Source of the DNA: an uncultured Bacilli bacterium
GTDB taxonomy: Bacteria > Bacillota_I > Bacilli_A > RF39 > UBA660
DNA: 54,702 nt
Assembly: GCA_934102355.1 (NCBI GenBank)
Contig: CAKOSO010000007.1
Span: 1 to 54,702 of the forward strand
Reading direction: 5' to 3'
A program made the translations under genes and the position numbers. Of this stretch, positions 36,140-43,770 are shown in pieces. Numbering within the stretch: the first letter of the stretch is position 1; each line of letters opens with the position of its first letter. The notes under the pieces were generated by a model that made no database searches, had not been told where the DNA came from, and saw nothing but the letters and a program-made list of their open reading frames with translations.

Positions 36140-36631
36140 ATGAAAAGATACTTAAAAATATTTTTATGTTTGGTATTAGTTGTTTCACTTACAGGATGTG
36201 CTTTCAATTTTAATAAGAAAGATTCTGAAAACGAAGAAAACAACGATACAGAACAAATTGAAACTGGTGGAGAAGACAATCAAGGTGATGAACTTTCCGA
36301 TGATACAACTGATAATACTTCTAGTAAAAAACTAGTTGACTTTGTTAAATTAACAAGAGCTAGAGTACAAGCAATTTCTAATGACACAGCAAAAGTTGAT
36401 CTAATCTCAAGAAATAATTCATTAGTATATGTTTATACATATAATAAGACTTATACTAGTTCAGAAGTTCTAGTTATGAAAGAGGCACTTGAAACATCTA
36501 TTAATAATGAAATATCAACATTCGAAAATGTATTAAGTTCAGTAAAAGATGTTGCACCTGAAACAAAATCAGTAATTATTGAATATTATAATGGCGATAA
36601 TACACTAATCACTTCAATTGAAGTAAAATAA
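36140..36631 (+). CDS. lipoprotein of unknown function
   Basis: A 163-residue lipoprotein with lipobox LTGC (Cys20), an acidic, Asn/Asp/Glu-rich linker (about 28-62), and a C-terminal domain of about 95 residues with no recognised match (LVDFVKLTRARVQAI, SVIIEYYNGDNTLI). RBS AGGAGG. A plus-strand single gene convergent with hpf. Confidence 0.75.
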   Translation: MKRYLKIFLCLVLVVSLTGCAFNFNKKDSENEENNDTEQIETGGEDNQGDELSDDTTDNTSSKKLVDFVKLTRARVQAISNDTAKVDLISRNNSLVYVYTYNKTYTSSEVLVMKEALETSINNEISTFENVLSSVKDVAPETKSVIIEYYNGDNTLITSIEVK

Positions 36632-36673
36632 TAGGTTAAAAATTCAATATTTATTCTTGGAGTTTTTATTAAA

Positions 36674-36706
36674 AAAGGTTCACTTTTTTCAGTGAACCTT
36701 TTTATT
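36674..36706. terminator. bidirectional terminator between the lipoprotein gene and hpf
   Basis: AAAAAGGTTCACT/AGTGAACCTTTTT arms with a 6-nt loop and T/A runs on both sides. Confidence 0.9.
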
Positions 36707-36728
36707 TTTTTTGTTGGTAATAATTTTT

Positions 36729-37265
36729 TTATTCTTCTTCAATAATTCCGTAATCTTTATCATTTCTTCTATATATCAATGATATCTTGTTTGTATTGCT
36801 GTTTTTAAATAAGAAGAAGTCATGATTTAATAATTCCATTTGAAGAATTGCTTCATCTTCGTCCATCGGCTGTAATTCAATTGTTTTTCTTTTTACAATC
36901 TTATTTGTATTCTCTTCTTTTATATCTTCATCTACAAAACTAAAATACATATAATCAGCATTCTTCTTTTTCTTTCTGCTTTCTATTTTCGTTTTATTCT
37001 TTCTAATCTGCCTTTCTAATTTATCTAATGCTGTATCAATAGTTGCATAGAAGTCTTCTCCAACTTCTTCTACTCTTAAAACTATATTTTTTATAGGTAC
37101 AGTGATTTCAACCTTTTGTTTTGGTCCTTGAACTTTAGCTAATACCTTTCCTTGCACTTCATTAGGGTTTTCAAAATACTTATCTAACTTCTCAAGTTTT
37201 TCCTCTGCATATTTTTTCATTGAATCTGTTATTTCTAATTTTTCACCACGAATGTTTATTTTCAT
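36729..37265 (-). CDS. hpf: ribosome hibernation-promoting factor, long form
   Basis: A 178-residue protein: S30AE/YfiA domain at about 1-95 (MKINIRGEKLEITDSMKKYAEEKLEKLDKYF) and the C-terminal dimerisation domain at about 120-178 (IVKRKTIELQPMDEDEAILQMELLNHDFFLFKN). The long form joins 70S ribosomes into 100S dimers in slow growth. RBS AGGAGG. Confidence 0.95.
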   Translation of the reverse strand: MKINIRGEKLEITDSMKKYAEEKLEKLDKYFENPNEVQGKVLAKVQGPKQKVEITVPIKNIVLRVEEVGEDFYATIDTALDKLERQIRKNKTKIESRKKKKNADYMYFSFVDEDIKEENTNKIVKRKTIELQPMDEDEAILQMELLNHDFFLFKNSNTNKISLIYRRNDKDYGIIEEE

Positions 37266-37305
37266 ATTTATCTTTCCTCCTACAATAATTTTATCATAAA
37301 TTAAA

Positions 37306-37332
37306 AATAAAAACCACCATTATCTGGTGGTT
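37306..37332 (-). terminator. terminator overlapping the 3' end of csp
   Basis: AACCACCA/TGGTGGTT arms with the TAA stop in the loop, followed on the minus strand by TTTTATTTTT. The last csp codons form the 5' arm. Confidence 0.8.
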
Positions 37333-37538
37333 GAAGTTTCTTTTATTACTCTTACGTCTAATGCTTGTAAACCTTTTCCTGTTTCAATTAATGTAAAATC
37401 TACAAAATCACCTTCATTAAGTGTTTTATATCCTTCCATACTAATTGCTGAGTAATGCACAAACACATCTTGCCCTGGCTTAAATTCAATGAAACCGAAT
37501 CCTTTTTCATTGTTAAACCACTTTACATAACCAGTCAT
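37320..37538 (-). CDS. cold-shock domain protein
   Basis: A 72-residue single cold-shock domain with RNP1 KGFGFIEF and RNP2 VFVHYS. It acts as an RNA chaperone. The leader between 37539 and 37635 contains GCGCGC in an AT-rich setting but no assigned element. Confidence 0.93.
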   Translation of the reverse strand: MTGYVKWFNNEKGFGFIEFKPGQDVFVHYSAISMEGYKTLNEGDFVDFTLIETGKGLQALDVRVIKETSTTR

Positions 37539-37635
37539 TATTCACTCCTTCCTTCTATATTAACTTACCAGCGCGCAATTTTATTTTATCATGTAAGTCA
37601 TTGTTTTATTTAATATTACCTTAACTTGTTGTTTT

Positions 37636-38367
37636 TTATTCTTGTTTGGTAAAATGATTTTTTGTATCTTTCTTATAATTCCTTGATAAAAGGTAACATT
37701 CTTCCCCATTGTTAAATATTATTTTATTTTCATTAAAATCAATCATTTTAACATTTAGTTTATTTATCAAAGCACTTCTATGAGTGAAAATAAAATTATC
37801 ATCAAGTCCTGAAGATAATTCGGTTAATGTTTTATTTACATTAATTTGTTCATCTTTACAGTGTATTATTGATAGTTTTGTATTAGGTTCCTTCTCAATA
37901 TATAAAATATCTAGAAATGGAATCTGATGTAAAATCCCTTTGCTTAGAAATGTTATACAGTTCTTTTTATTTTCATAATAATTTGTTATTTGTTTTATTG
38001 CTTTAATAAGCTTATTGTTGTAGCTTCCATTGCTATTTATGATTATTGTATTATACAAAAATTGTGATTCAATACTTTTAAAACAGTTCTTATCAGAAAA
38101 ATTAATAATAATTATAAAAGATTCAATATCATTGTATCTATTCCTTATAGTATGTATAATTTCAACAGTTTCTTTTTCATTCTTATTTTCTATTATAAAT
38201 ATATTATTTTGATGATTTGCTTCTATGTATTTTTCTAAATTTTTATCATCATTATTAAATTTGTGATATTTGTAGCAGCATTCTTTTCCCATTAAGGACT
38301 TTGTTATTAAATATTTATAATTAGAGATATCTATGTCATTGCTACCTACTATTATAAACTTTATCAT
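37636..38367 (-). CDS. LytTR-domain transcription regulator with degenerate receiver (AgrA-like)
   Basis: A 243-residue protein. The N-terminal part (1-125) follows the receiver fold, but the phosphoacceptor position reads IFIIENKN, with Glu60 where Asp is expected. The C-terminal 100 residues are a LytTR DNA-binding domain (IPFLDILYIEKEPNTKLSII, FTHRSALINKLNVKMIDF). AgrA-type proteins bind direct repeats upstream of weak promoters. Lacking Asp, it is probably not controlled by phosphotransfer. It is the last gene of the agr-like locus; its start overlaps the HTH gene by 26 nt. Confidence 0.82.
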   Translation of the reverse strand: MIKFIIVGSNDIDISNYKYLITKSLMGKECCYKYHKFNNDDKNLEKYIEANHQNNIFIIENKNEKETVEIIHTIRNRYNDIESFIIIINFSDKNCFKSIESQFLYNTIIINSNGSYNNKLIKAIKQITNYYENKKNCITFLSKGILHQIPFLDILYIEKEPNTKLSIIHCKDEQINVNKTLTELSSGLDDNFIFTHRSALINKLNVKMIDFNENKIIFNNGEECYLLSRNYKKDTKNHFTKQE

Positions 38368-38623
38368 TGCCGCCCTCTTTTCTTGTCAACTTCAAAAATG
38401 CTTGTTTATGAAAATCATTAATGCGTCTAACTGAGTAGTACTCTTGGTCTTTACCAAAAGCTCTAAAATTCATAGTATCTGCAATATAATTTAAACTTTG
38501 TCTTTCAAAATAAATCCTAACCATGATTTCTGTTTCATATTTGTTAAGTCCTCTTTCGAGACAGAGTTCCTCTATGTATTGTTTATTTGCTCCTAAAAGC
38601 ATTACTGCTAATCTTTTTGGCAT
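38342..38623 (-). CDS. small sigma-region-4-like HTH protein
   Basis: A 93-residue protein whose middle (RGLNKYETEIMVRIYFERQSL, NYIADTMNF) resembles a sigma-factor region 4 or phage-type helix-turn-helix, followed by a basic helix. There is no sigma region 2, so it is not a complete sigma factor. It overlaps the AgrB-like gene by 16 nt and the LytTR gene by 26 nt, indicating tight coupling. Confidence 0.6.
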   Translation of the reverse strand: MPKRLAVMLLGANKQYIEELCLERGLNKYETEIMVRIYFERQSLNYIADTMNFRAFGKDQEYYSVRRINDFHKQAFLKLTRKEGGNDKVYNSR

Positions 38624-39048
38624 CCTTCTTCATCCTTTACTACCATATAATTCATATAAATTGCCAACATACATCCTAATATAAGACATAAGAATACGCT
38701 TATTTCTATTCTAGGAATCAATGCTGTGACTAAAAAGAATGTTGTCCATGTTACTGTAGTACATCCAACTGTTGAGTGTAAGTGAAATGTTTCACCTAGA
38801 AATGATCTAGTAAAAAAGAATCCTGCTAAGAAGAATGCAAGTTCTGGGAATGCATCATTGAAATATGCTATAACAAATACACCTGCTGTTTGAATAAGTT
38901 GGAACGGAATTGTTATCCCATAAAAAAGTACATTTTCAATAATCTTTTGCATTTTTTCAGCTTTTGTTGCTGCGAAGTTTTCTATATTTGCTGTATCAGA
39001 AAACCATAACCCATTTTTATACTTTCTCTTTTTCTTTTTTTCTTTCAT
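38608..39048 (-). CDS. AgrB-like membrane cysteine protease
   Basis: A 146-residue protein with four hydrophobic segments. GETFHLHSTVGC places His89 and Cys96 exactly 7 positions apart, matching the catalytic His-Cys spacing of AgrB. AgrB cleaves the AgrD propeptide and makes the thiolactone. It is shorter than usual AgrB (about 190). RBS AAGGAG. It follows the 34-residue peptide ORF. Confidence 0.75.
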   Translation of the reverse strand: MKEKKKKRKYKNGLWFSDTANIENFAATKAEKMQKIIENVLFYGITIPFQLIQTAGVFVIAYFNDAFPELAFFLAGFFFTRSFLGETFHLHSTVGCTTVTWTTFFLVTALIPRIEISVFLCLILGCMLAIYMNYMVVKDEEGCQKD

Positions 39049-39064
39049 TTGGTACTCCTTTTAT

Positions 39065-39086
39065 AATGAACGGGCCCTTGTTCATT
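39065..39086 (-). other. GC-capped hairpin between the peptide ORF and agrB-like gene
   Basis: AATGAAC/GTTCATT arms (39065-39071 and 39080-39086) enclose a GGGCCC-containing loop, the most GC-rich hexamer in the surrounding intergenic DNA. There is no T run, so it is not a simple terminator; it may be a processing or stabilising element that sets peptide and protease levels apart. Confidence 0.45.
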
Positions 39087-39100
39087 ATTAGTCAAACTTA

Positions 39101-39205
39101 CTATTTAACGTTTTTTGTTAATTTTTGTGCTATTTTTTTTGCTATTTTGCTTTCTTTTTCGAATGTTCCAAGCCAGAACCAACTTGATGCTCCTCCTCCA
39201 AACAT
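39101..39205 (-). CDS. 34-residue peptide, candidate AgrD-like signal precursor
   Basis: The minus strand encodes MFGGGASSWFWLGTFEKESK, then a basic amphipathic helix ending KLTKNVK. GAGGTG lies 7 nt upstream. It overlaps the last 64 nt of the membrane-protein gene in another frame and sits directly before the AgrB-like protease, the position of agrD in some loci. No Cys is present; a Ser or Thr lactone (as in enterococcal Fsr) or a linear peptide would be needed. The order aromatic segment then basic helix differs from classical AgrD. Unproven. Confidence 0.55.
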   Translation of the reverse strand: MFGGGASSWFWLGTFEKESKIAKKIAQKLTKNVK

Positions 39206-39798
39206 TTCTTTTCACCTCGTTTCTTTAATATAATTTCTTTTACTAAAATAATTATTCCCATAATTATGAAGTAATCTATTGATAACAAAATTCTATCAAA
39301 GCCCGAAATCATGTTAAAGTCTATTTTAGCCGCTTTGAATTGATACCAAATATATTGTATTACTGTATTTATTGCCAGACTAACTAGACAATACAATATA
39401 TACTTTGGTTTCTTTCCGGAAAAATAGAAACAAAATATTATCAAGAAAGCTAAGATGTAAAATTGTGATGGTATGTAGCCAAATATGTTTGTTATTATCA
39501 TATTTAATACTACATATAGTATTGAATATGGCCAAACCTCTTTAAATTTTTTAACTTTAAATATCAAAAAAACAACACTGTAAAAATTTAATAGACAAAC
39601 AATTGCGTTACATAAATAATCAATAGCTTTTGTTGAATGCATTTTTGTGAAATTTTCCACTGTTATTGCATAGTATGGAACTCCTATGCTTTCTAGCATT
39701 GCATTAGTCATGACCAGAAATGCCATAGCCAAAAATATCCAAACTACAACCTTGGCTACTTTCTCATTTACTCCTAACCACTTAATAAAATCTTTCAT
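39142..39798 (-). CDS. AgrC-sensor-like membrane protein without kinase domain
   Basis: A 218-residue protein with about six membrane spans, then a short basic/acidic tail. The start at 39798 (MKDFIKWLGV) has AGGAGAGGAAGGAT upstream. The span layout recalls the sensor half of AgrC/ComD-type kinases, but it stops where the kinase would begin. It is the first gene of the agr-like locus, directly behind the structured promoter. It could instead be an unrelated transporter-like or immunity protein. Confidence 0.55.
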   Translation of the reverse strand: MKDFIKWLGVNEKVAKVVVWIFLAMAFLVMTNAMLESIGVPYYAITVENFTKMHSTKAIDYLCNAIVCLLNFYSVVFLIFKVKKFKEVWPYSILYVVLNMIITNIFGYIPSQFYILAFLIIFCFYFSGKKPKYILYCLVSLAINTVIQYIWYQFKAAKIDFNMISGFDRILLSIDYFIIMGIIILVKEIILKKRGEKKCLEEEHQVGSGLEHSKKKAK

Positions 39799-39814
39799 AT
39801 CCTTCCTCTCCTTT

Positions 39815-39872
39815 ATTATAAAATATGGTGTATGGTCTTTTACGCAATCAAAACGCAAATTTACCATATTTT
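39815..39872 (-). promoter_or_regulatory. agr-like locus promoter with repeats
   Basis: On the minus strand, TATAAT (39815-39820) has no good -35. Upstream lie two direct repeats of TTGCGT (39842-39847 and 39853-39858) 11 bp apart, flanked by a perfect 10-bp inverted repeat AAAATATGGT/ACCATATTTT (39820-39829 and 39863-39872). A weak -35 plus direct repeats is the layout of LytTR-activated promoters, so autoregulation by the LytTR protein is likely. Confidence 0.6.
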
Positions 39873-39921
39873 TCCAATTGCTTATAATTGAAGTTTATCA
39901 TGTTATTAATTTTTTTAAAAG

Positions 39922-39949
39922 AAAAAAGTATCTATTTTCTGATACTTTT
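39922..39949 (-). terminator. terminator overlapping the end of tagO
   Basis: AAAAGTATC/GATACTTTT arms with the TAG stop codon in the loop and TTTTTTC behind, on the minus strand. It separates tagO from the agr-like promoter. Confidence 0.8.
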
Positions 39950-41017
39950 CTGTTTTTCTTTATTTTTCTTATCTTTTCTTTCGAATAATTTTTTATCTGA
40001 TATTATACTTGTTCTAAGTACAATCCATACGATTAGTAAGAGCACTGCAATATACACATATTTACCTACTTTGTTATTTTTCATTATGTAGAATATTGAT
40101 GCAGTTGCAAATAATATATTCATTCCATATATTAACAATACTGTATTTCTATGTGAGAAACCTAAGGATAGTAGTTGATGATGTAAGTGATTTTTATCAG
40201 GTAAAAATATAGGTTGTTTTTTTAGTAATCTTCTTATAATTGCAAATAGTGTATCCATTATTGGTATACCTAAGATTAAGATAGGTACAAATAAAGAGAT
40301 TACTGTTGCTGTTTTGAAACCTAATAAAGATATGGTTGCTATCATAAATCCTTGGAACATCGATCCAGAATCTCCTGAGAAAATTGTTGCTGGATTGAAA
40401 TTATGTACTAAAAATCCAAGTGATGAGCCCAACATTATAAATGCTAGACTAATGTTTAATGTGTTTATATTTCCTTTCATTAAAGCAATTATTCCTATTG
40501 TTAAATAAAATATAGCACATGTTCCTGTTGATAGACCATCTAAACCATCTATTAAGTTAATTATATTTATACATGCAACAATAAATATGATTGTTAATGG
40601 ATAAGCTAAAATTCCAAATTTAAAATATAACCCAAAGGCTGTTACTTCATTAAGTAAAATATTTCCATAAAATATTAGTACACAAGCTGCTGCAATTTGA
40701 CCTATTAATTTAGTTTTTGCGCTAAGAGGTTTTATATCATCTATAATTCCAGTTATTATTATAATAAAGCTTCCTATTAATATTGAGTTCATTTGAGTAC
40801 TTTGAGTACCAAATAGCATATATCCTAGTAGAAAACTAAAATATATTCCCAACCCACCAAGTCTTGGCATTGGAGTCTTATGAACTTTTCGTTCATTCGG
40901 TATGTCTATTGCCCCAATATGGTTAGCTATTTTTTTTACTAAAAATGTAATTAAAAATGTGAATATAAAGCAAGTTAAAACTATCACTAATATTCCACTT
41001 ATTTTTGTTATATCCAT
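39932..41017 (-). CDS. tagO: undecaprenyl-phosphate GlcNAc-1-phosphate transferase (TagO/WecA type)
   Basis: A 361-residue multi-span PNPT-family enzyme. The start at 41017 (MDITKISGI) has AGGTGG 4 nt upstream. Motifs: DDIKPLSAKTKLIGQ, NLIDGLDGLSTG, FSGDSGSMFQGF and HLHHQLLSLG. It starts wall teichoic acid or other surface polymers by loading GlcNAc-1-P on undecaprenyl phosphate. It is not MraY, which has different motif surroundings. It follows mbl but behind a terminator. Confidence 0.9.
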   Translation of the reverse strand: MDITKISGILVIVLTCFIFTFLITFLVKKIANHIGAIDIPNERKVHKTPMPRLGGLGIYFSFLLGYMLFGTQSTQMNSILIGSFIIIITGIIDDIKPLSAKTKLIGQIAAACVLIFYGNILLNEVTAFGLYFKFGILAYPLTIIFIVACINIINLIDGLDGLSTGTCAIFYLTIGIIALMKGNINTLNISLAFIMLGSSLGFLVHNFNPATIFSGDSGSMFQGFMIATISLLGFKTATVISLFVPILILGIPIMDTLFAIIRRLLKKQPIFLPDKNHLHHQLLSLGFSHRNTVLLIYGMNILFATASIFYIMKNNKVGKYVYIAVLLLIVWIVLRTSIISDKKLFERKDKKNKEKQKSIRK

Positions 41018-41067
41018 GATACCACCTGATGAAATTATATCATATATAGTTTTGGTTTGTAAAACAC

Positions 41068-41096
41068 AAAAAAAATAGAGCTTAATCAAACTCTAT
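41068..41096 (-). terminator. terminator after mbl
   Basis: ATAGAG/CTCTAT arms (41075-41080 and 41091-41096) followed by eight T residues on the minus strand. The mbl stop lies within the hairpin. Confidence 0.75.
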
Positions 41097-42078
41097 CTAT
41101 GAAATGAAGTCTTTCTAACATTATACCAGTTCCTTCTACTACACAGTTTAGTGGATCTTCAGCAAGTATTACTGGTAATTTTAACTCCTGTTCTAAATAT
41201 GATGGAAGGTTTTTTAACATTGATCCTCCACCAGTTAATACTATTCCCTTTTCTATTATATCTGATGATAACTCTGGTGGTGTTTGTTCTAATACACTTT
41301 TTATCATAGCTAAAATCTTTTTTATACTATCTTTTAAAGCCTCTTCTATTTCTTTACTTGTTATTGTAATTGTTTTAGGTAATCCTTCTGGAATATCTCT
41401 TCCCTTTACTTCCATTTTTTCTTTTTCGTTACCACCTTTAGCAGTACCTATTGTCATCTTTATATTTTCAGCTGTTTTTTCTCCTATTAAAAGCTTATAT
41501 TTATTTTTTATATAATCAATTATATTTAAATCAAATGTGTTTCCTGCTGTTTTTATTGAGGCACTTGTTACTATATCTCCTAAAGATAAAACTGCTATAT
41601 CTGTTGTTCCTCCTCCAATATCAACTATCATATTACCTAGTGGCTTTGAAATATCAAGCCCAGCACCTACTGCAGCTGCTTTAGGCTCTTCTTCTAAAAA
41701 TACTTTTCTTGCGCCAGTTCTTTCTGCTGCCTCTCTTATAGCATTTTTTTCTACTTCTGTTATATTAGAAGGACAACATATTATTATTCTTGGTTTTGAA
41801 AGCATTCTCTTAGCTTTAGCTTTTCTTAGTAAATGTTCAAGTAAGTACCCAATTGCTTCAAAATCAGCAATTACACCATCTTTCATAGGACGTATTGCCT
41901 TAATTTTACCAGGAGTTCTTCCTAACATTTCATCTGCTTCTTTTCCAAATGCAATTGGCTTTTTTGTACTTTCGTCTACTACAACTACACTTGGCTCATT
42001 TAATACTACTCCTTCTCCCTTTACATAGATAAGGATATTAGCTGTTCCTAAATCTATTCCTATATCTTTTGAAAACAT
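41086..42078 (-). CDS. mbl: MreB/Mbl rod-shape actin homologue
   Basis: A 330-residue actin-like ATPase. Phosphate-1 motif IGIDLGTANILIYV, phosphate-2 VDIGGGTTDIAVLS and adenosine motif VLTGGGSMLKNL are intact. The N-terminus MFSKDIGIDLGTANILIYVK is closest to Mbl. It guides lateral wall synthesis. It sits directly after spoIIQ, as mbl does in Bacillus with spoIIID in between; spoIIID is absent here. Confidence 0.95.
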   Translation of the reverse strand: MFSKDIGIDLGTANILIYVKGEGVVLNEPSVVVVDESTKKPIAFGKEADEMLGRTPGKIKAIRPMKDGVIADFEAIGYLLEHLLRKAKAKRMLSKPRIIICCPSNITEVEKNAIREAAERTGARKVFLEEEPKAAAVGAGLDISKPLGNMIVDIGGGTTDIAVLSLGDIVTSASIKTAGNTFDLNIIDYIKNKYKLLIGEKTAENIKMTIGTAKGGNEKEKMEVKGRDIPEGLPKTITITSKEIEEALKDSIKKILAMIKSVLEQTPPELSSDIIEKGIVLTGGGSMLKNLPSYLEQELKLPVILAEDPLNCVVEGTGIMLERLHFIDRV

Positions 42079-42079
42079 A

Positions 42080-42724
42080 TTAATTCACCTTGTTGAAGTA
42101 GTTTTCAGGATTTACTGATTTTCCATTTACATAAAGTTCAAAGTGAAGATGATCTCCTAAATCACTGCCCATTGCATTTGTACCACTTTTGGCAATTACT
42201 TCTCCTCTGGTTACTTTATCTTTTTCATTTATTGTAACATCCTTAACGCTTTGATATATACTTATTAAATCATTATTATGTTTTATTTTTATTGTAGTTC
42301 CAACTATATCATCATTTGTTACTGATATTACTTCTCCATCAGCTACTGATAAAATCTCAAATGTTTTACCTGCTGAGTAATCAATCCCTTGATTTTGTAT
42401 ATATGTATTTTCATAGTAAATTATAGAGTTTTCTTGATTTTCACTATTTTCATAATCATAATAGTTTTTAACTATTTTTACATTTTTTTCCTGATAAGGT
42501 CTTTGTACCTTGCTTGCTTCATTTTTTTTATTTTCTTGTTTTATAGTTGCTATAACGTTATCATTTAAAATTTCACTTGAAACATAAGTATAGTTTTCCT
42601 TATCTTTTGATGCCATGTCTAATGATCTAGCAAATATGTAACTTGCTAAGCATAGAATTACTAAAACTCCTACTAATACACTTTCTACAAAATATTTTTT
42701 TATAAATTTTCTTATTCCCATCAT
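42080..42724 (-). CDS. spoIIQ: SpoIIQ-like LytM-domain protein
   Basis: A 214-residue protein with one N-terminal membrane span (about 13-32) and a C-terminal LytM/M23 domain (110-212). The second zinc motif HLHFELY is present, but the first metal His is lost: the segment reads IQNQGIDYS, as in Bacillus SpoIIQ, which is also catalytically dead. The LSVADGEVISV, IYQSVKDV and VIAKSGTN blocks follow SpoIIQ. SpoIIQ in the forespore membrane binds SpoIIIAH across the septum. Position next to mbl supports the call. An ordinary M23 regulator is the alternative. Confidence 0.78.
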   Translation of the reverse strand: MMGIRKFIKKYFVESVLVGVLVILCLASYIFARSLDMASKDKENYTYVSSEILNDNVIATIKQENKKNEASKVQRPYQEKNVKIVKNYYDYENSENQENSIIYYENTYIQNQGIDYSAGKTFEILSVADGEVISVTNDDIVGTTIKIKHNNDLISIYQSVKDVTINEKDKVTRGEVIAKSGTNAMGSDLGDHLHFELYVNGKSVNPENYFNKVN

Positions 42725-42734
42725 ATTAAAATCA

Positions 42735-42764
42735 CCTCATTAAGAGTTTTAACAATTAATGAGG
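42735..42764 (-). promoter_or_regulatory. hairpin enclosing the spoIIQ ribosome-binding site
   Basis: CCTCATTAA/TTAATGAGG (42756-42764 and 42735-42743) form a 9-bp perfect stem whose 3' arm contains the GAGG of the GAGGTGAT site 10 nt before the start. No T run follows. It would mask the ribosome site unless opened by upstream translation or a start within the stem. Confidence 0.55.
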
Positions 42765-42778
42765 CTTTTATACATTTT

Positions 42779-42976
42779 TTATAAAATTTTTGATACACTT
42801 ATAAAATCGTAAATAAAATTTGTTAATAAATAAATTAATGACAGAGCAACTATAAAATAAAATAGTCTTGCTTGAAATACTTTTCCCTGTTTAAATATTC
42901 TATTAATATTTACTCCATCTAGTGCTAAAAATACAAGGATTGTTGATAATACATATATGATTACTTTATAATTCAT
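42779..42976 (-). CDS. DUF1146 small membrane protein (YwzB-like)
   Basis: A 65-residue protein with two hydrophobic segments and the DUF1146 pattern FKQGKVFQARLFYFIVALSL. YwzB relatives lie in the wall and sporulation neighbourhood of Bacillus chromosomes; the function is unknown. It overlaps the end of rpiB by 11 nt and precedes spoIIQ. Confidence 0.75.
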   Translation of the reverse strand: MNYKVIIYVLSTILVFLALDGVNINRIFKQGKVFQARLFYFIVALSLIYLLTNFIYDFISVSKIL

Positions 42977-43412
42977 TTTCTTCCTCGTATTTTAATATTT
43001 TATTTATTCTGTTAAGATGTGCTTGTTCGTTATTTGGTTTACTATTTAAAAATGTTAATATCATTTCTTTTGCTTCTTCTATTTTTGTTGATCCACTAAA
43101 TGCTATAGCATTGGCATGGTTGTGTTCTTTAGCTAATTTTGCTTCTTCTTTATTACTTATTTTTGCACATAGCACTCCTTTTACTTTGTTTAATGCAATA
43201 GAAATTCCTATTCCGGTACCACATATTGCTATTCCTAAATCAATATCTTTATTTTGAATTGCTTTTCCTAATTTAAAAGCATAATCTGGATAATCAACTC
43301 TTTCTTCGCTATCTGTACCAAAATCTATTATTTCATATTCATTTTCTAACTCTTTTATTATTTCTTTTTTTAAAACATACCCTCTGTGGTCTGATGCAAT
43401 ACCTATTTTCAT
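42966..43412 (-). CDS. rpiB: ribose-5-phosphate isomerase B
   Basis: A 148-residue LacAB/RpiB sugar isomerase. The start at 43412 (MKIGIASDHRG) has GGAGG 6 nt upstream. IASDHRGY, DYPDYAFKL and the active-site Cys in GIAICGTGIGIS are intact. It interconverts ribose-5-phosphate and ribulose-5-phosphate; allose- or galactose-phosphate isomerase activity is possible in the family. Confidence 0.92.
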   Translation of the reverse strand: MKIGIASDHRGYVLKKEIIKELENEYEIIDFGTDSEERVDYPDYAFKLGKAIQNKDIDLGIAICGTGIGISIALNKVKGVLCAKISNKEEAKLAKEHNHANAIAFSGSTKIEEAKEMILTFLNSKPNNEQAHLNRINKILKYEEENEL

Positions 43413-43448
43413 AATTACCTCCATTTTTATTATAGCTTATATTTTGAT

Positions 43449-43475
43449 AAAAAAAAAGAAAGTTACCTACTTTCC
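43449..43475 (-). terminator. terminator after rpmE
   Basis: GAAAGT/ACTTTC arms (43458-43463 and 43469-43474) with a TACCT loop and a long T run on the minus strand. Confidence 0.8.
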
Positions 43476-43679
43476 TTATTTTTTCAATGAATATTTATTC
43501 ATGAATTTTTCAACGTTACCTTTAGCATTAGTGCTATTTTGTTTACCAGTATAGAATGGATGACATTTTGAACATACATCAACATGCATTTCATCTTTTG
43601 TTGATTTAGCTACAAATTCTGCACCGCAAGAGCATATAAATTTTGTATCTTTTAATTCTGGATGTATTCCTTTTTTCAT
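43476..43679 (-). CDS. rpmE: 50S ribosomal protein L31
   Basis: A 67-residue L31 starting MKKGIHPELKDTKFICSCG; the longer upstream frame is leader. Zinc-binding Cys in CSCG and CSKCHPF make it the zinc-containing (C+) form. RBS GGAGGAG. Between murA and rpiB. Confidence 0.97.
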   Translation of the reverse strand: MKKGIHPELKDTKFICSCGAEFVAKSTKDEMHVDVCSKCHPFYTGKQNSTNAKGNVEKFMNKYSLKK

Positions 43680-43770
43680 TTTTTTCTCCTCCCATTCGCC
43701 ATGACTACTTAGAATCATAGTAATAATAATTCTTGTATATTGTATCAAAGTTCTTTTAATTTAGCAATAC

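Noticed and set aside
41537..42028. 163-residue plus-strand frame
   Set aside because: Antisense shadow of mbl.
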